DNA from: Mycobacterium sp. AT1
Lineage (GTDB): Bacteria; Actinomycetota; Actinomycetes; Mycobacteriales; Mycobacteriaceae
NCBI RefSeq assembly: GCF_002043095.1
Contig: NZ_MVOC01000065.1
Coordinates: 1-57,645 of the forward strand
DNA length: 57,645 bases
Reading direction: 5' to 3'
The notes under the pieces are model-generated. The model did no database searches, had not been told where the DNA came from, and worked only from the letters and a program-made list of their open reading frames with translations. This document shows, piece after piece, positions 1-8,700 of the stretch; within the stretch, counting starts at the first letter, position 1, and every line of letters starts with the position of its first letter. A program made the position numbers and the translations under genes.

Positions 1-2
1 CG

Positions 3-1031
3 AGCGTCATGACGCTCGCGTTGCCGATGGTCGCCTGCACGTCGTCCAAGCCCCAGTCCGAACCGAGCGGCACGTCGACTGGCGGCGCGGCGTCGTCGTC
101 CTCGGCCGCCCCGCAGGCGGCGGTCACCACCGTGACCGCGCCGCCAAAGGCCAGCAAGGAGTACGACATTGCGCTCCTGCAGGGTGTGGTGGGCGACCAG
201 TTCTACATCACCATGCAGTGTGGCGCCCAAGAGGAAGCCGCCAAGCTGGGCGTCAAGGTGAACACGCAGGGGCCGCAGAAGTTCGACCCCACCCTGCAGA
301 AGCCGATCCTCGACTCCATCGTGGCGAGCAAGCCCGACGCGCTGTTGGTGGCGCCGACCGACGTCCAGGCTTTGCAGCAACCGCTGCAGCAGGCCGCCGC
401 GGCGGGTATCAAGGTCGTCCTGGTCGACACCACGACCGCCGATCCGTCCTTCGCTACGTCGGCGATCTCAAGTGACAACGAAGGTGGCGGTGCGGCGGCG
501 TTCGACGCCATCAAGCAACTACACCCCGAGGGCGGCAAGGTCATGGTGATGGGTCTGGAGCCCGGCGTCTCGACGACCGACGCGCGCGCCAAGGGGTTCG
601 AGGACGCCGTCAAGGCCGACCCGAAGTTCAACTACGTCGGCGTGCAGTACAGCCACAACGACCCCGCGACCGCCGCGCAGCTGATCGGTGCGCAATTGCA
701 GCGGGATCCCGACCTGGTCGGCGTCTTCGCTGTCAACCTGTTCTCCGCCGAAGGGTCGGCCACCGGCATCAAGCAGGCGGGCAAGAGCGGTCAGGTGCAG
801 GTCGTCGGATTCGACGCAGGCCCCAACCAAATTCAAGCGTTGCGTGAGGGCACCGTGCAGGCGCTCGTCGCGCAGGATCCCGGCGCCATCGGCAGGTTCG
901 GCGTCGACGAAGCGGTGACAGCACTCGACGGCGGCCAGAACACCCCCAACGTGCAAACCGGGTTCACGATCATCACCAAGGAGAACCTCGACGGCGAGGG
1001 CGGGGCGGCGGCGTACAAGTCGGAGTGCTGA
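3..1031 (+). CDS. Sugar ABC transporter substrate-binding lipoprotein (5' end missing)
   Basis: Extracytoplasmic sugar-binding protein of the ribose/LacI-like type (Peripla_BP_4 family), which would deliver a sugar or polyol to an ABC importer. The reading frame is open to the left edge. The first visible residues end in the lipobox LPMVAC, where Cys would be lipidated, but only about ten residues precede it. A full signal peptide needs more, so the true start probably lies left of the window. A Ser/Thr/Ala/Pro-rich linker follows, then the binding fold from KEYDIALLQG, with typical segments such as PDALLVAPTD, GIKVVLVDTT and VQVVGFDAGP. The permease and ATPase genes are not in the window and presumably lie upstream. 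The adjacent kinases and aldolase suggest a catabolic role. The ligand cannot be read from the sequence. Confidence 0.88.
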   Translation, partial: SVMTLALPMVACTSSKPQSEPSGTSTGGAASSSSAAPQAAVTTVTAPPKASKEYDIALLQGVVGDQFYITMQCGAQEEAAKLGVKVNTQGPQKFDPTLQKPILDSIVASKPDALLVAPTDVQALQQPLQQAAAAGIKVVLVDTTTADPSFATSAISSDNEGGGAAAFDAIKQLHPEGGKVMVMGLEPGVSTTDARAKGFEDAVKADPKFNYVGVQYSHNDPATAAQLIGAQLQRDPDLVGVFAVNLFSAEGSATGIKQAGKSGQVQVVGFDAGPNQIQALREGTVQALVAQDPGAIGRFGVDEAVTALDGGQNTPNVQTGFTIITKENLDGEGGAAAYKSEC

Positions 1032-1036
1032 CCGTC

Positions 1037-1110
1037 CCCCTCGCCGAGTGTGGACTTTCGTCACGCGGAGCGGCGGCTTTGCGTGGCAGAAGTCCACATT
1101 CGGCGAGGGG
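1037..1110. terminator. Long inverted repeat between convergent genes
   Basis: Two 21-base arms (1037-1057 and 1090-1110) pair with one G-T wobble around a 32-base centre that can itself pair partly. The element fills the gap between the binding-protein gene and the minus-strand aldolase gene, which point at each other. It could terminate transcription from both sides. There is no U-tract, as is common for mycobacterial terminators. It resembles the other long gene-end palindromes in this window in size and position, though not in sequence. Confidence 0.65.
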
Positions 1111-1124
1111 GCGGGAAGTTCGGG

Positions 1125-1967
1125 TCAGCGGCTGATGACGTCTAGCAGGTGGGCGACGGTGTCGCCGATCGCCGCGCGCGCGGAGCGCAGGGCCTTGCGC
1201 GGGTCGACGGCGTCGTCGGCCCCCAGCGCCGATCGCACCGCGCCGGTGTAGGCGACGTTCAACGCCGTTCCCACGTTGACCTTGACGATGCCGGCCCGCA
1301 CGGCGGCGCGCAGCGCGTCGTCGGGCACGCCGGACGAGCCGTGCAGCACCAGGGGCACCGACAACGCGTCCCGCAGGGCGGCGATGAGGTCGAGGTCGAG
1401 TTCGGCGGTGCGAGTGGTCATGGCGTGTGAGCTGCCCACCGCGACGGCAAGCGCGTCAACGCCTGTGGCGCCGACGAATTCGGCCGCTTGCCGGGGATCG
1501 GTGCGGACGCCGGGGGCGTGGGCGTTGCTGACCTGACTGTCCTTGCCGCCGACGTAACCCAGTTCGGCCTCGACGGCCAAGCCCCGTCCGTGCAGCAACA
1601 CGGTGGCCGCGGCGGTGACGGCGACGTTGCGGTCGTACGGCAGGGCGCCACCGTCGACCATCACCGACGAATACCCGGCGGCGGCTGCCTGCTCCCATAG
1701 GTGCGGCGCCTCGACGTGATCGAGGTGCAGGCCGACCGGCACGCCGGCATCGGCTGCCAAGGCTGCCAGCGCGGCGCTGATTGGTCGCAGCGAGCCGTGG
1801 AAGGCCACGGTGTTCTCGCTGACCTGCAGGATCACCGGAGCGGCGGCGTGCTGGGCGCCCGCGACGATGCCCTCCCCGTGCTCGAGGGTCACCACGTTGA
1901 AGGCGGCGACGCCGTTGCCGTTCGCGGCGGCCGTACGCAGTAGTTCAGCCGTGGGGACCAGCGGCAT
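1125..1967 (-). CDS. Class II ketose-bisphosphate aldolase (FbaA/GatY-like)
   Basis: A zinc-dependent class II aldolase of 280 residues that would split a ketose (bis)phosphate into dihydroxyacetone phosphate plus an aldehyde. Visible landmarks are the metal/substrate motif LHLDHVE, the EAELGYVGG loop, a second His in GSSHAMT, the zinc-ligand motif LVLHGSSGV, and the phosphate-binding stretch IVKVNVGTAL. The length fits the fructose/tagatose-bisphosphate aldolase family. I chose ATG 1967 because CAGGAG sits just upstream; an 11-codon extension has no ribosome site. It is transcribed away from the FGGY/DeoR/PfkB operon, with about 85 bp between the starts, so a shared regulated promoter is likely. 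The sugar specificity (fructose, tagatose or another ketose) is not decidable here. Confidence 0.9.
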   Translation of the reverse strand: MPLVPTAELLRTAAANGNGVAAFNVVTLEHGEGIVAGAQHAAAPVILQVSENTVAFHGSLRPISAALAALAADAGVPVGLHLDHVEAPHLWEQAAAAGYSSVMVDGGALPYDRNVAVTAAATVLLHGRGLAVEAELGYVGGKDSQVSNAHAPGVRTDPRQAAEFVGATGVDALAVAVGSSHAMTTRTAELDLDLIAALRDALSVPLVLHGSSGVPDDALRAAVRAGIVKVNVGTALNVAYTGAVRSALGADDAVDPRKALRSARAAIGDTVAHLLDVISR

Positions 1968-2052
1968 GACGGCTCCTGTCGGGGCTTGACTGACATCCAA
2001 TCAAACGCAACCATATCCAGGTACCTCCAATTGGGCAATGGGCAGGAGAGCG

Positions 2053-3300
2053 ATGGCGGCGTTCGCCGGGCTGGACGTCGGCACCACCTCGAGCAAGGCC
2101 GTGGTCTACGACGCCGACGGGTTGGTCCTCGGCACTGGACGTGCCGCCACGACGTGGGAGACCACGCCCGACGGCACCGAGATCAGCCCGGAAGCGTTGT
2201 GCCGCAGTGCCTTCGATGCCCTCAACGCCGCGGCGGTCGACGCCGGGGTCGAGGTGCGCGCCGTCGGCGTGACCTGCATGGGGGAGTCCGGCGTCCTCGT
2301 CGACGCGCGCGAACGCCCGCTCGCCCCCGTCATCGCCTGGCACGACGACCGCGACGGCGACGAAGTGGCCGACCTGGCGGCGACCATCGGCGCCGAGACT
2401 TTCGGTGGCATCGCGGGAAAGCCTCTGCGAGGCCAATTCTCGCTGACCAAGCACCGCTGGCTGCTGCGCCACGCACCGGCCACGCGCGACGCGACGACCC
2501 GGTTCGACGTCGGCGGCTGGGTGGTGCGTCGACTCGGCGGCGACGCCGTTCTCGAACTCTCCTTGGCCGGCCGCACCGGATGGCTCGACGTCACGACGTG
2601 CGATTGGTGGGATGCGGCGCTGGACTGGTCGGGCGCCCGCCGCGCGCTGATGCCGCCATTGGTGGCCGCCGGAGTGCCGGTCGGCGTCGTGTCCTCCGAC
2701 GAGGTCAGCCCGCTGCTCCGCGGCGCGGTCCTGACCTTGGCAGGCCACGATCATCAAGCCTCCGCACTCGGCGCCCGCGCCACCGGCCAAGGGCACGAAC
2801 TGGATTCGTCCGGCACCGCCGAAGCGCTGGTCCGCACCATCACTCCGATTCCGTCTCGCGCCGACGTCGCGCGACTCGCCAACGCGGGCATCACCACCGA
2901 CCCGAGCGTCGAGGCCGGCCACTGGAGTCTGCTCGGCGGCACCGAGGGCGGGCTGGCGCAGTTGCGCGCCATGGAGCGCCTCGGTGCCAACGTGGCGCAG
3001 TTGGACGCCGCCGCCGAGGCAGGCAGCGGCCCTGGCGTCGAGTGGCGATCCGTGGTCGCCGCGGCCGCCGACGAGGCGTTGGCACTTCACCACGCCATGG
3101 ACCAGGTCGTCGGCCCGGCCGCCCGAGTCGTCGTCACAGGAGGATGGCGGCACAGCGCAGAAGTTATGCGCGCCAAGGTTGCCCGGTTTGGCCCGCTCGA
3201 GGTGTCGAGCGTCGAGGAGGCAGGCGCACTCGGTGCGGCCACCCTCGCCGCCAGGACCTGCGGCGACATCGGCGCGAACGACCACCTGGGTGCCCCGTGA
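2053..3300 (+). CDS. FGGY-family carbohydrate kinase
   Basis: ATP-dependent sugar kinase of the FGGY family (xylulokinase/gluconokinase/fuculokinase relatives) with 415 residues, somewhat short for the family. The N-terminal phosphate-1 motif FAGLDVGTTSSKAVVYD is clear. It is followed by VTCMGESGVLVD and APVIAWHDDRD, typical of the substrate-binding half. The C-terminal half has the ATPase-fold signatures LAGHDHQASALGA and RVVVTGGWRHS. I chose ATG 2053 because AGGAG ends five bases upstream; an ATG at 2038 lacks a site. The stop overlaps the DeoR start (GTGA), so it is the first gene of a three-gene operon. It would phosphorylate the imported sugar; the substrate is unknown. Confidence 0.87.
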   Translation: MAAFAGLDVGTTSSKAVVYDADGLVLGTGRAATTWETTPDGTEISPEALCRSAFDALNAAAVDAGVEVRAVGVTCMGESGVLVDARERPLAPVIAWHDDRDGDEVADLAATIGAETFGGIAGKPLRGQFSLTKHRWLLRHAPATRDATTRFDVGGWVVRRLGGDAVLELSLAGRTGWLDVTTCDWWDAALDWSGARRALMPPLVAAGVPVGVVSSDEVSPLLRGAVLTLAGHDHQASALGARATGQGHELDSSGTAEALVRTITPIPSRADVARLANAGITTDPSVEAGHWSLLGGTEGGLAQLRAMERLGANVAQLDAAAEAGSGPGVEWRSVVAAAADEALALHHAMDQVVGPAARVVVTGGWRHSAEVMRAKVARFGPLEVSSVEEAGALGAATLAARTCGDIGANDHLGAP

Positions 3301-4070
3301 GCAGGACGTGGTTCGCCGACGAACGCCACGCCGAGGTGCTTCGGCTGCTGACCGTTGATCGACGCGTCGAAAGTTCGCTCCTCGCACAGCGATTCGACGT
3401 CAGCGCCGAGAGCGTCCGCAAGGACCTCGCCCTCCTCGAGGAGCGCGGGCTGTTGCGCCGGGTCCACGGCGGCGCCGTGCCGTGTGAGCCAAGCCGCGCC
3501 GAACCACCCGTCGCCGACCGCGACGTACGCCTGACCCAGAAGTCGTCGATCGCCCGCCGGGCGCTGCGGTTCGTCCCCGACGGCGGTTCACTGCTGCTCG
3601 ACGCGGGCTCCACGACCCTGCGGTTGGCCGAGATGCTGCCCACCGACCGCGGACTCGTCGTCTACACCAACTCCTGGCCCGTCGGCGCGGCCCTGCACGA
3701 GCGGGGGATCGACGTGGTCGCACTCGGTGGCCGAATCCGACCGGCGACGATGGCCTCCGTCGGACCGCTCACCGGCCAGGCGCTGGCAGGAGTCAACGTC
3801 GACGTCGCGTTCCTCGGAACCAACGCACTGTCGTTCGACCGCGGCCTCACCACCCCCGACGCCGACGAAGCCGACGTCAAACACCAGATGCTGGCCGCGG
3901 CCAGTCAGCGGGTGTTCCTGGTCGACTCCAGCAAGTTCGAACGCGTCAGTCACGCCAGACACGCCACTCTCGACGACGTCGACGTGCTGATCACCGACGC
4001 CGAGGCGACCGCGGCACACCGCAAACGGCTGCGGGCGGCCGGCGTCACCGTCGAGGTGGCCGACCGATGA
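3297..4070 (+). CDS. DeoR-family transcriptional repressor
   Basis: A 257-residue sugar-phosphate-responsive repressor. The N-terminal winged helix-turn-helix is clear (ERHAEVLRLLTVDRRVESSL, then FDVSAESVRKDLALLEERG and RRVHGGAV, the family hallmark). The C-terminal DeoR effector domain follows, with LLLDAGSTTLRLAEMLP, VYTNSWPVG and DVAFLGTNAL. The start is GTG 3297, overlapping the kinase stop by four bases, and the stop overlaps the next ATG by four, so all three genes are translationally coupled. Known DeoR repressors sense phosphorylated sugar intermediates. It most likely controls this operon and perhaps the divergent aldolase gene. The latter is inference from position. Confidence 0.9.
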   Translation: MSRTWFADERHAEVLRLLTVDRRVESSLLAQRFDVSAESVRKDLALLEERGLLRRVHGGAVPCEPSRAEPPVADRDVRLTQKSSIARRALRFVPDGGSLLLDAGSTTLRLAEMLPTDRGLVVYTNSWPVGAALHERGIDVVALGGRIRPATMASVGPLTGQALAGVNVDVAFLGTNALSFDRGLTTPDADEADVKHQMLAAASQRVFLVDSSKFERVSHARHATLDDVDVLITDAEATAAHRKRLRAAGVTVEVADR

Positions 4071-4999
4071 TCGTGACCGTCACGCCAAACCCGAGCCTCG
4101 ATCGCACGCTGCACCTTCCCCGGCTGGAACCGGGAGCCGTCAACCGCGCCACCACCACCATGACCGAGCCGAGTGGCAAGGGGGTCAACGTCGCCCTTGC
4201 CCTGCATGGGGTCGGCGTCGAGGTGTGCGCAGTACTTCCCGTCGGCGGCGGCACCGGACGTGAAATACGTTCGGCTCTAACGCTCTTGGGACTAGACGTC
4301 GTCGGCGTGCCGATCGCGGGCGACGTCCGCAGCAACGTCTCCATCGTCGAAGCCGACGGTCGCAGCACGAAGGTCAACGAGCCGGGCCCCGCGTTGTCGG
4401 GCGACGAGGTCGACGCGCTGTGCGCTGCGGCCCGCGCCGGCGACCGGGTGCTGTGGGCGGGCAGCCTGCCCGCCGGATTCGCCCCGAGCCGCCTGGCTAG
4501 GGCGGTCGCCGAGGCGCGCGCGGCGGGCCGGTGGGTGGCGGTCGACGCGTCGGGCCCCGTGCTGGCGGCGGTGCTGGACAACGACCGAGGCGGGTTGCCG
4601 CATCTGGTCAAGCCCAACGCCGACGAGCTGGCCGAGGTGCTCGGCGTCGAGCTGCACACCGTCGGCGACGTCGAGGCGGCCGCGCGCACGCTGCTCGGCC
4701 GCGGCGTCCGGACCGTGTTGGTGAGCCTCGGCGGCGCAGGCGCCCTGTTGGTGGACGCAGGCCTTCCGGAGGCGCTGCACGGGGCCGCCCCGGTCCGACG
4801 CGTCGTCAACACCGTCGGGGCGGGGGACGCCTTCCTGGCCGGCTACCTGGCCGAACCCGACGGTGGAGCCGAGGCGCTGGCCAGTGCGCTGCGCTTCGGG
4901 GCAACCGCCGTCGAACACGACGGCACGCTGCTCGGCGTGCCAGACCCCCGGCGGTCGGTGCACATCGGCCCGGCCAGGGCCGACACACCTCTGACCTGA
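4067..4999 (+). CDS. PfkB-family sugar(-phosphate) kinase, 1-phosphofructokinase-like
   Basis: Ribokinase-superfamily kinase of 310 residues, close to FruK/LacC (1-phosphofructokinase/tagatose-6-phosphate kinase). The N-terminal signature MIVTVTPNPSLDRTLHL is typical of that subgroup. EPSGKGVNVALAL is PfkB motif 1, and VVNTVGAGDAFLAGYL is motif 2 with the anion hole and catalytic Asp. VKPNADELAEVLG lies between them. ATG 4067 overlaps the DeoR stop. Acting after the FGGY kinase it would supply the bisphosphate cleaved by the class II aldolase at 1125-1967, giving a complete kinase-kinase-aldolase route. That order of reactions is inferred from gene content. Confidence 0.88.
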   Translation: MIVTVTPNPSLDRTLHLPRLEPGAVNRATTTMTEPSGKGVNVALALHGVGVEVCAVLPVGGGTGREIRSALTLLGLDVVGVPIAGDVRSNVSIVEADGRSTKVNEPGPALSGDEVDALCAAARAGDRVLWAGSLPAGFAPSRLARAVAEARAAGRWVAVDASGPVLAAVLDNDRGGLPHLVKPNADELAEVLGVELHTVGDVEAAARTLLGRGVRTVLVSLGGAGALLVDAGLPEALHGAAPVRRVVNTVGAGDAFLAGYLAEPDGGAEALASALRFGATAVEHDGTLLGVPDPRRSVHIGPARADTPLT

Positions 5000-5017
5000 G
5001 CTGTCGGACGGCCGACC

Positions 5018-5030
5018 TAGACTGGCCGCG
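5018..5030 (+). promoter_or_regulatory. Candidate -10 of a leaderless nfo transcript
   Basis: TAGACT (5018-5023) lies seven bases before the GTG of nfo, the spacing expected if transcription starts at the start codon. No ribosome-binding site precedes the GTG. Leaderless starts are common in mycobacteria. No convincing -35 box is visible. Confidence 0.4.
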
Positions 5031-5778
5031 TGCTGATCGGTTCGCATGTCCACGACGACGACCCACTGGCCTCCGCTGCTGCAGAAGGCGCCGAGGTGGT
5101 GCAGTTCTTCCTTGGAAACCCACAGAGCTGGAAGAAGCCGAAGCCGCGCGAGGACGCCGAGGCGCTACGTGCCGCCAGCGTGCCGCTCTACGTGCACGCC
5201 CCCTATCTGATCAACGTGGCGTCGGCGAACAACCGCGTGCGCATCCCGTCGCGGAAGATCCTCCAGGACACGTGTGACGCTGCCGCGGACGTCGGCGCCA
5301 CGGCCGTCATCGTCCACGGCGGGCACGCCGACGACAACGACATGGACGCCGGGTTCGAGCGGTGGGTCAAGGCACTGGACTCCCTGACGACCGACGTCCC
5401 GGTGTACCTGGAGAACACCGCGGGCGGTGACCACGCGATGGCCCGCCATTTCGACACCATCGCCCGACTGTGGGATCACATCGGCGACAAGGGAATTGGC
5501 TTCTGCCTCGACACGTGCCACGCGTGGGCGGCCGGCGAGGCGTTGATCGACGCCGTCGAGCGAATCAAGTCCATCACCGGCCGCATCGACCTCGTGCATT
5601 GCAACGACTCACGCGACGCCGCGGGTTCGGGCGCCGACCGGCACGCCAACTTCGGCACCGGGCAGATCGACCCCCAGCTGCTGGTCGCCGTGGTCAAGGC
5701 CGCCGACGCCCCGTCATCTGCGAGACCTCCGACGAGGGACGCAAGGACGACATCGCGTTCCTGCGCGACAACGTCTGA
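5030..5778 (+). pseudogene. nfo: Endonuclease IV (AP endonuclease), frameshifted near the C-terminus
   Basis: Base-excision-repair endonuclease IV, which cuts DNA 5' of abasic sites using a trinuclear metal centre. From GTG 5030 the protein is recognisable throughout: LIGSHV, YVHAPYLINVAS, VIVHGGH, YLENTAGGD, GFCLDTCHAWAAG, DLVHCNDS and GADRHANFGTGQID carry most metal ligands. After residue 228 one base (a G after 5713) appears to be missing. The expected tail (VICETSDEGRKDDIAFLRDNV) continues in the +2 frame to the stop at 5776-5778. The unshifted frame instead runs into unrelated sequence to 5944. The Glu of CET corresponds to a metal ligand (E. coli Glu261), so the shift should disable the enzyme unless it is a sequencing error. 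It corresponds in context to M. tuberculosis Rv0670 (end). Confidence 0.85.
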
Positions 5779-5787
5779 CCCCGACGC

Positions 5788-8700
5788 CTACAACGCCGTG
5801 GCGTTCTTTGCCGCCTCGATCAGCTTGTTCTCCGCGAGGACCAGCTTGACGGTGAACAGCGCGAGCTTCGGGACCCAGTTCGTGTCGAACAGGCCGAACG
5901 ACGCCTCGGTCGCGCTTGCGTCGTTCGTGTCGACCAGTTGGTGAATGAACGTGGGCCCGGCGAACGGCAGGGTGCGCCACGTCCTCAGGAAGTCGCCCAA
6001 GAACAGCGCCTGGCTTGCCTGGGACACCAGCGACGACGGCTGCCCGTACTCCGTCGCCCAGATCTTCTTGTCACCGTCGCCGTTGGCCACCATCAGTGCG
6101 TAGATCCGCTTCGCCTGGTTGAGCGGCGACTCGGGGTACGCCCCCTGCTGGGAGAACGCCTGGTTGTAGAGGTACGGGTGAAACGAGAGAGCGTCGAAGT
6201 AGCCCGCCGCGCCAGCGTCGTACATCTCGGAGATGAACCGCACCGGGTTGACCGAGAAGTTGCCGAAGTCGACCACCGCGCCGACGGCCGCTGCGACGAC
6301 CACCGCGTTGGGGTCGGCGGACTTGATCGCCGTGTAGGCAGCCTTGAGCAGTTCGGTGTATTGCGCCGCGTTGGGAGACGGCTGCCAGAACTGAATGCCG
6401 TTGGGCTCGTTCCACACCTCGTAGCTGCCGACCTTGCCCTTGTATCGAGTGGCGACGGCCTTCGCGAACTTCGCGAATTGCGCGTTGTCCTTGGGCATTC
6501 CGGCGAGCGGAAGGGTGTTCGGCGCGGCCGCCCACAACGGCGTCGAGTTGAGCACGCCGAGCACCTTGATGCCGCGCAGTGCCGCAGTGTTCACCACGCG
6601 GTCGACGGCGGTCCAGCTGTAGACGCCCGGGAAGGTCTCGATCGCAGCCCACGGGATGAGAACCCTGACCGTGTCGATCCCGTTGGCCTGCAACGCGTCG
6701 AACGCGTCGTTGATCTGGGCCTGCGTGTAGAACAGCATGTCGGGAACGTGCACGGCGATGCCCGTCGGCCTCTGATCCACTGCGCTCGCGGCCGGCGTGA
6801 CGACGGTGACGCTCACCGTGGTCGTCGTGACGCCGCCCAGGCCGTCGCTGACGGTGACGGTGAACTTGTCGACGTCCTCGCCGGGGGTGGCCAGCGCGGT
6901 GTATCGGGCGTCCACGCTTGGGGTGTAGGTGAAGGCGCCCGTGAGGGGATCGACCTTCACGACGCCCTTGGTCGGTCCGCCGGTGACCGTGTACTTCAGT
7001 GGGTCGCCCTCGGGATCGACGGACGTCACCGTGCCCGTGACGGTGCCGAGCGCCGAGGACGTGCTGGTGACCACCACCTGACCGTTCGACGGTGGCCGGT
7101 TGCCCGGGGGATAGGGCTCGATCGGGACGGTGAGGGTGAACTTCGCCGTGCCGCCGTAACCGTCGGTCACCGTGATGGCGATGGCCTCCGACTTCGTCGC
7201 CGCGGTCGCGTTGGCGGCGGAGGCGGCATCGCGTGCCGCGGTCGTCGGCGTGTAGGTGAAGGTGCCGTCGGGCCGGACGACGATCGACCCCTTCTTGGGG
7301 CCGGTGACGCTGTACGTCAGCGGATCCCCGTCGGCGTCGACTGTCGTGAGCGTTCCTGTGACGACCCCGGTCCGGGGATCGGTCTGGACCGGGGTGCTAC
7401 CGCCGCCGGTGGGGGCGACGTTCGCGGGCTTGATCGTCACGCTCACCACGACGTTGACGACACCGCCGTGCCCGTCGGCTACCGCGACGGTGAACGTGTC
7501 CTTCTTGTCTGCGGCAGTGGCACCGATCTTCATCGCGGCGTGGCGAGCTTCCGCAGTCGGCGTGTAGGTGAAAGCGCCTGTCGCCGTTAGCGTCACGATG
7601 CCCTTGGTGGGCCCGCTCGCCTGTGAGTAGGTGACGAGGTCCTTCTCGGGATCAGTTCCCTTGACGCTGCCCGTGACGACGCCGCTGGCATTGGGACTGC
7701 CAACCGTCTTCTTGACAGTTGGCACCTTGTTGGTTGGGCTGATCGCGACGGTGATCGTGGTCGTGACGACGCCTCGGCGACCGTCGTACACCGTCACGGT
7801 GAACGAGTCGGTGGTGACGCTGGACGGTGCGTTCAGCGTCGAGGCGGCGTGCCTGGCCGCTGCCGTCGGCGTGTAGGTGAAGGTGCCGTTCGCGTTGACG
7901 ACGACCTTCCCCTTGCCTGGTGCGCCGGACACGACGTAGCTCAACGGGTCTCCGTCGGGGTCGGTCACCCCGATGGTTCCGGTGGTCGCTCCCGTCGACG
8001 TGCTCGGCGTTCCCGTGGTCGGGGTTCCTGCCGTCGGACGTGCGTTTGGCGGTGTGAGCGAGACGACGTGAACCGTGCCCGCGTCGTAGTCCGTCACGTA
8101 CAGCTCGGTACCGTCCGGGCTGATGATCGTTGCCGGTCCTTGGGACAGCGGAGTGGTCGACGGTCGGGTGCTCACCTCGTTGAGCAGCTCTCCGTTGGCT
8201 ACGCCGAATGCCCTCACCCGACCCGCGTCGTCAGTCACCAGGACGGTGCTGCCGTCCCTGGTGACCGCCAGTCCCGTGGCGACCGCACCGGTCTGAATGG
8301 ACTTCACGACGGCTTGCGTCTTCGCGTCGATCACGGTGACGGTGCCGTCGACCTGGCTCACGAAGATCTTGGCGTTGTCCGCACTGACCACCACACCCGT
8401 TGCGGGGCCTGACAATTCGGCGATCTTGGTCGCAGTCGTCGAGGTGGGGGCGAACCTCAGCACCGTGGATGAGCCGGTGGCAGTCGTGGCGGTGACGTAG
8501 ACGTACTTCGAGTCGGGGCTGACGACCACCTCGGTCGGGCGTGAGCCGACCGGCAGCTTCGTGACGGTGGCAATCTTGTTGGTAGAGGTGCTGATACGCG
8601 TGACAGTGCCGTTGACGTCATTGGTGAGGAAGACAGAGCCCCCGGTCGGGCTGACCGTGATCGCGGTGGGCGCGTTCACGGCGATGGACGCCTTCACCAC

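Noticed and set aside
1945..3387. A 480-codon minus-strand frame over the FGGY kinase
   Set aside because: It is a shadow frame opposite a clear kinase with its own ribosome site; it shows no homology or start signal.
5030..5944. nfo read as an intact 304-residue protein
   Set aside because: Residues after 228 match nothing in the family, while the correct C-terminus is present in the adjacent frame and ends at the normal position.
5938..7590. A 550-codon plus-strand open frame inside the exported glycosidase gene
   Set aside because: It is antisense to the catalytic and repeat domains and is Arg/Gly/Val-rich with no motif. The minus-strand frame has a signal peptide, repeats and catalytic residues.
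6780..8060. Regularly spaced similar segments that might suggest a CRISPR or satellite repeat
   Set aside because: They are the coding sequence of cadherin-like protein repeats about 100 codons long, diverged at the DNA level and continuous in one reading frame.
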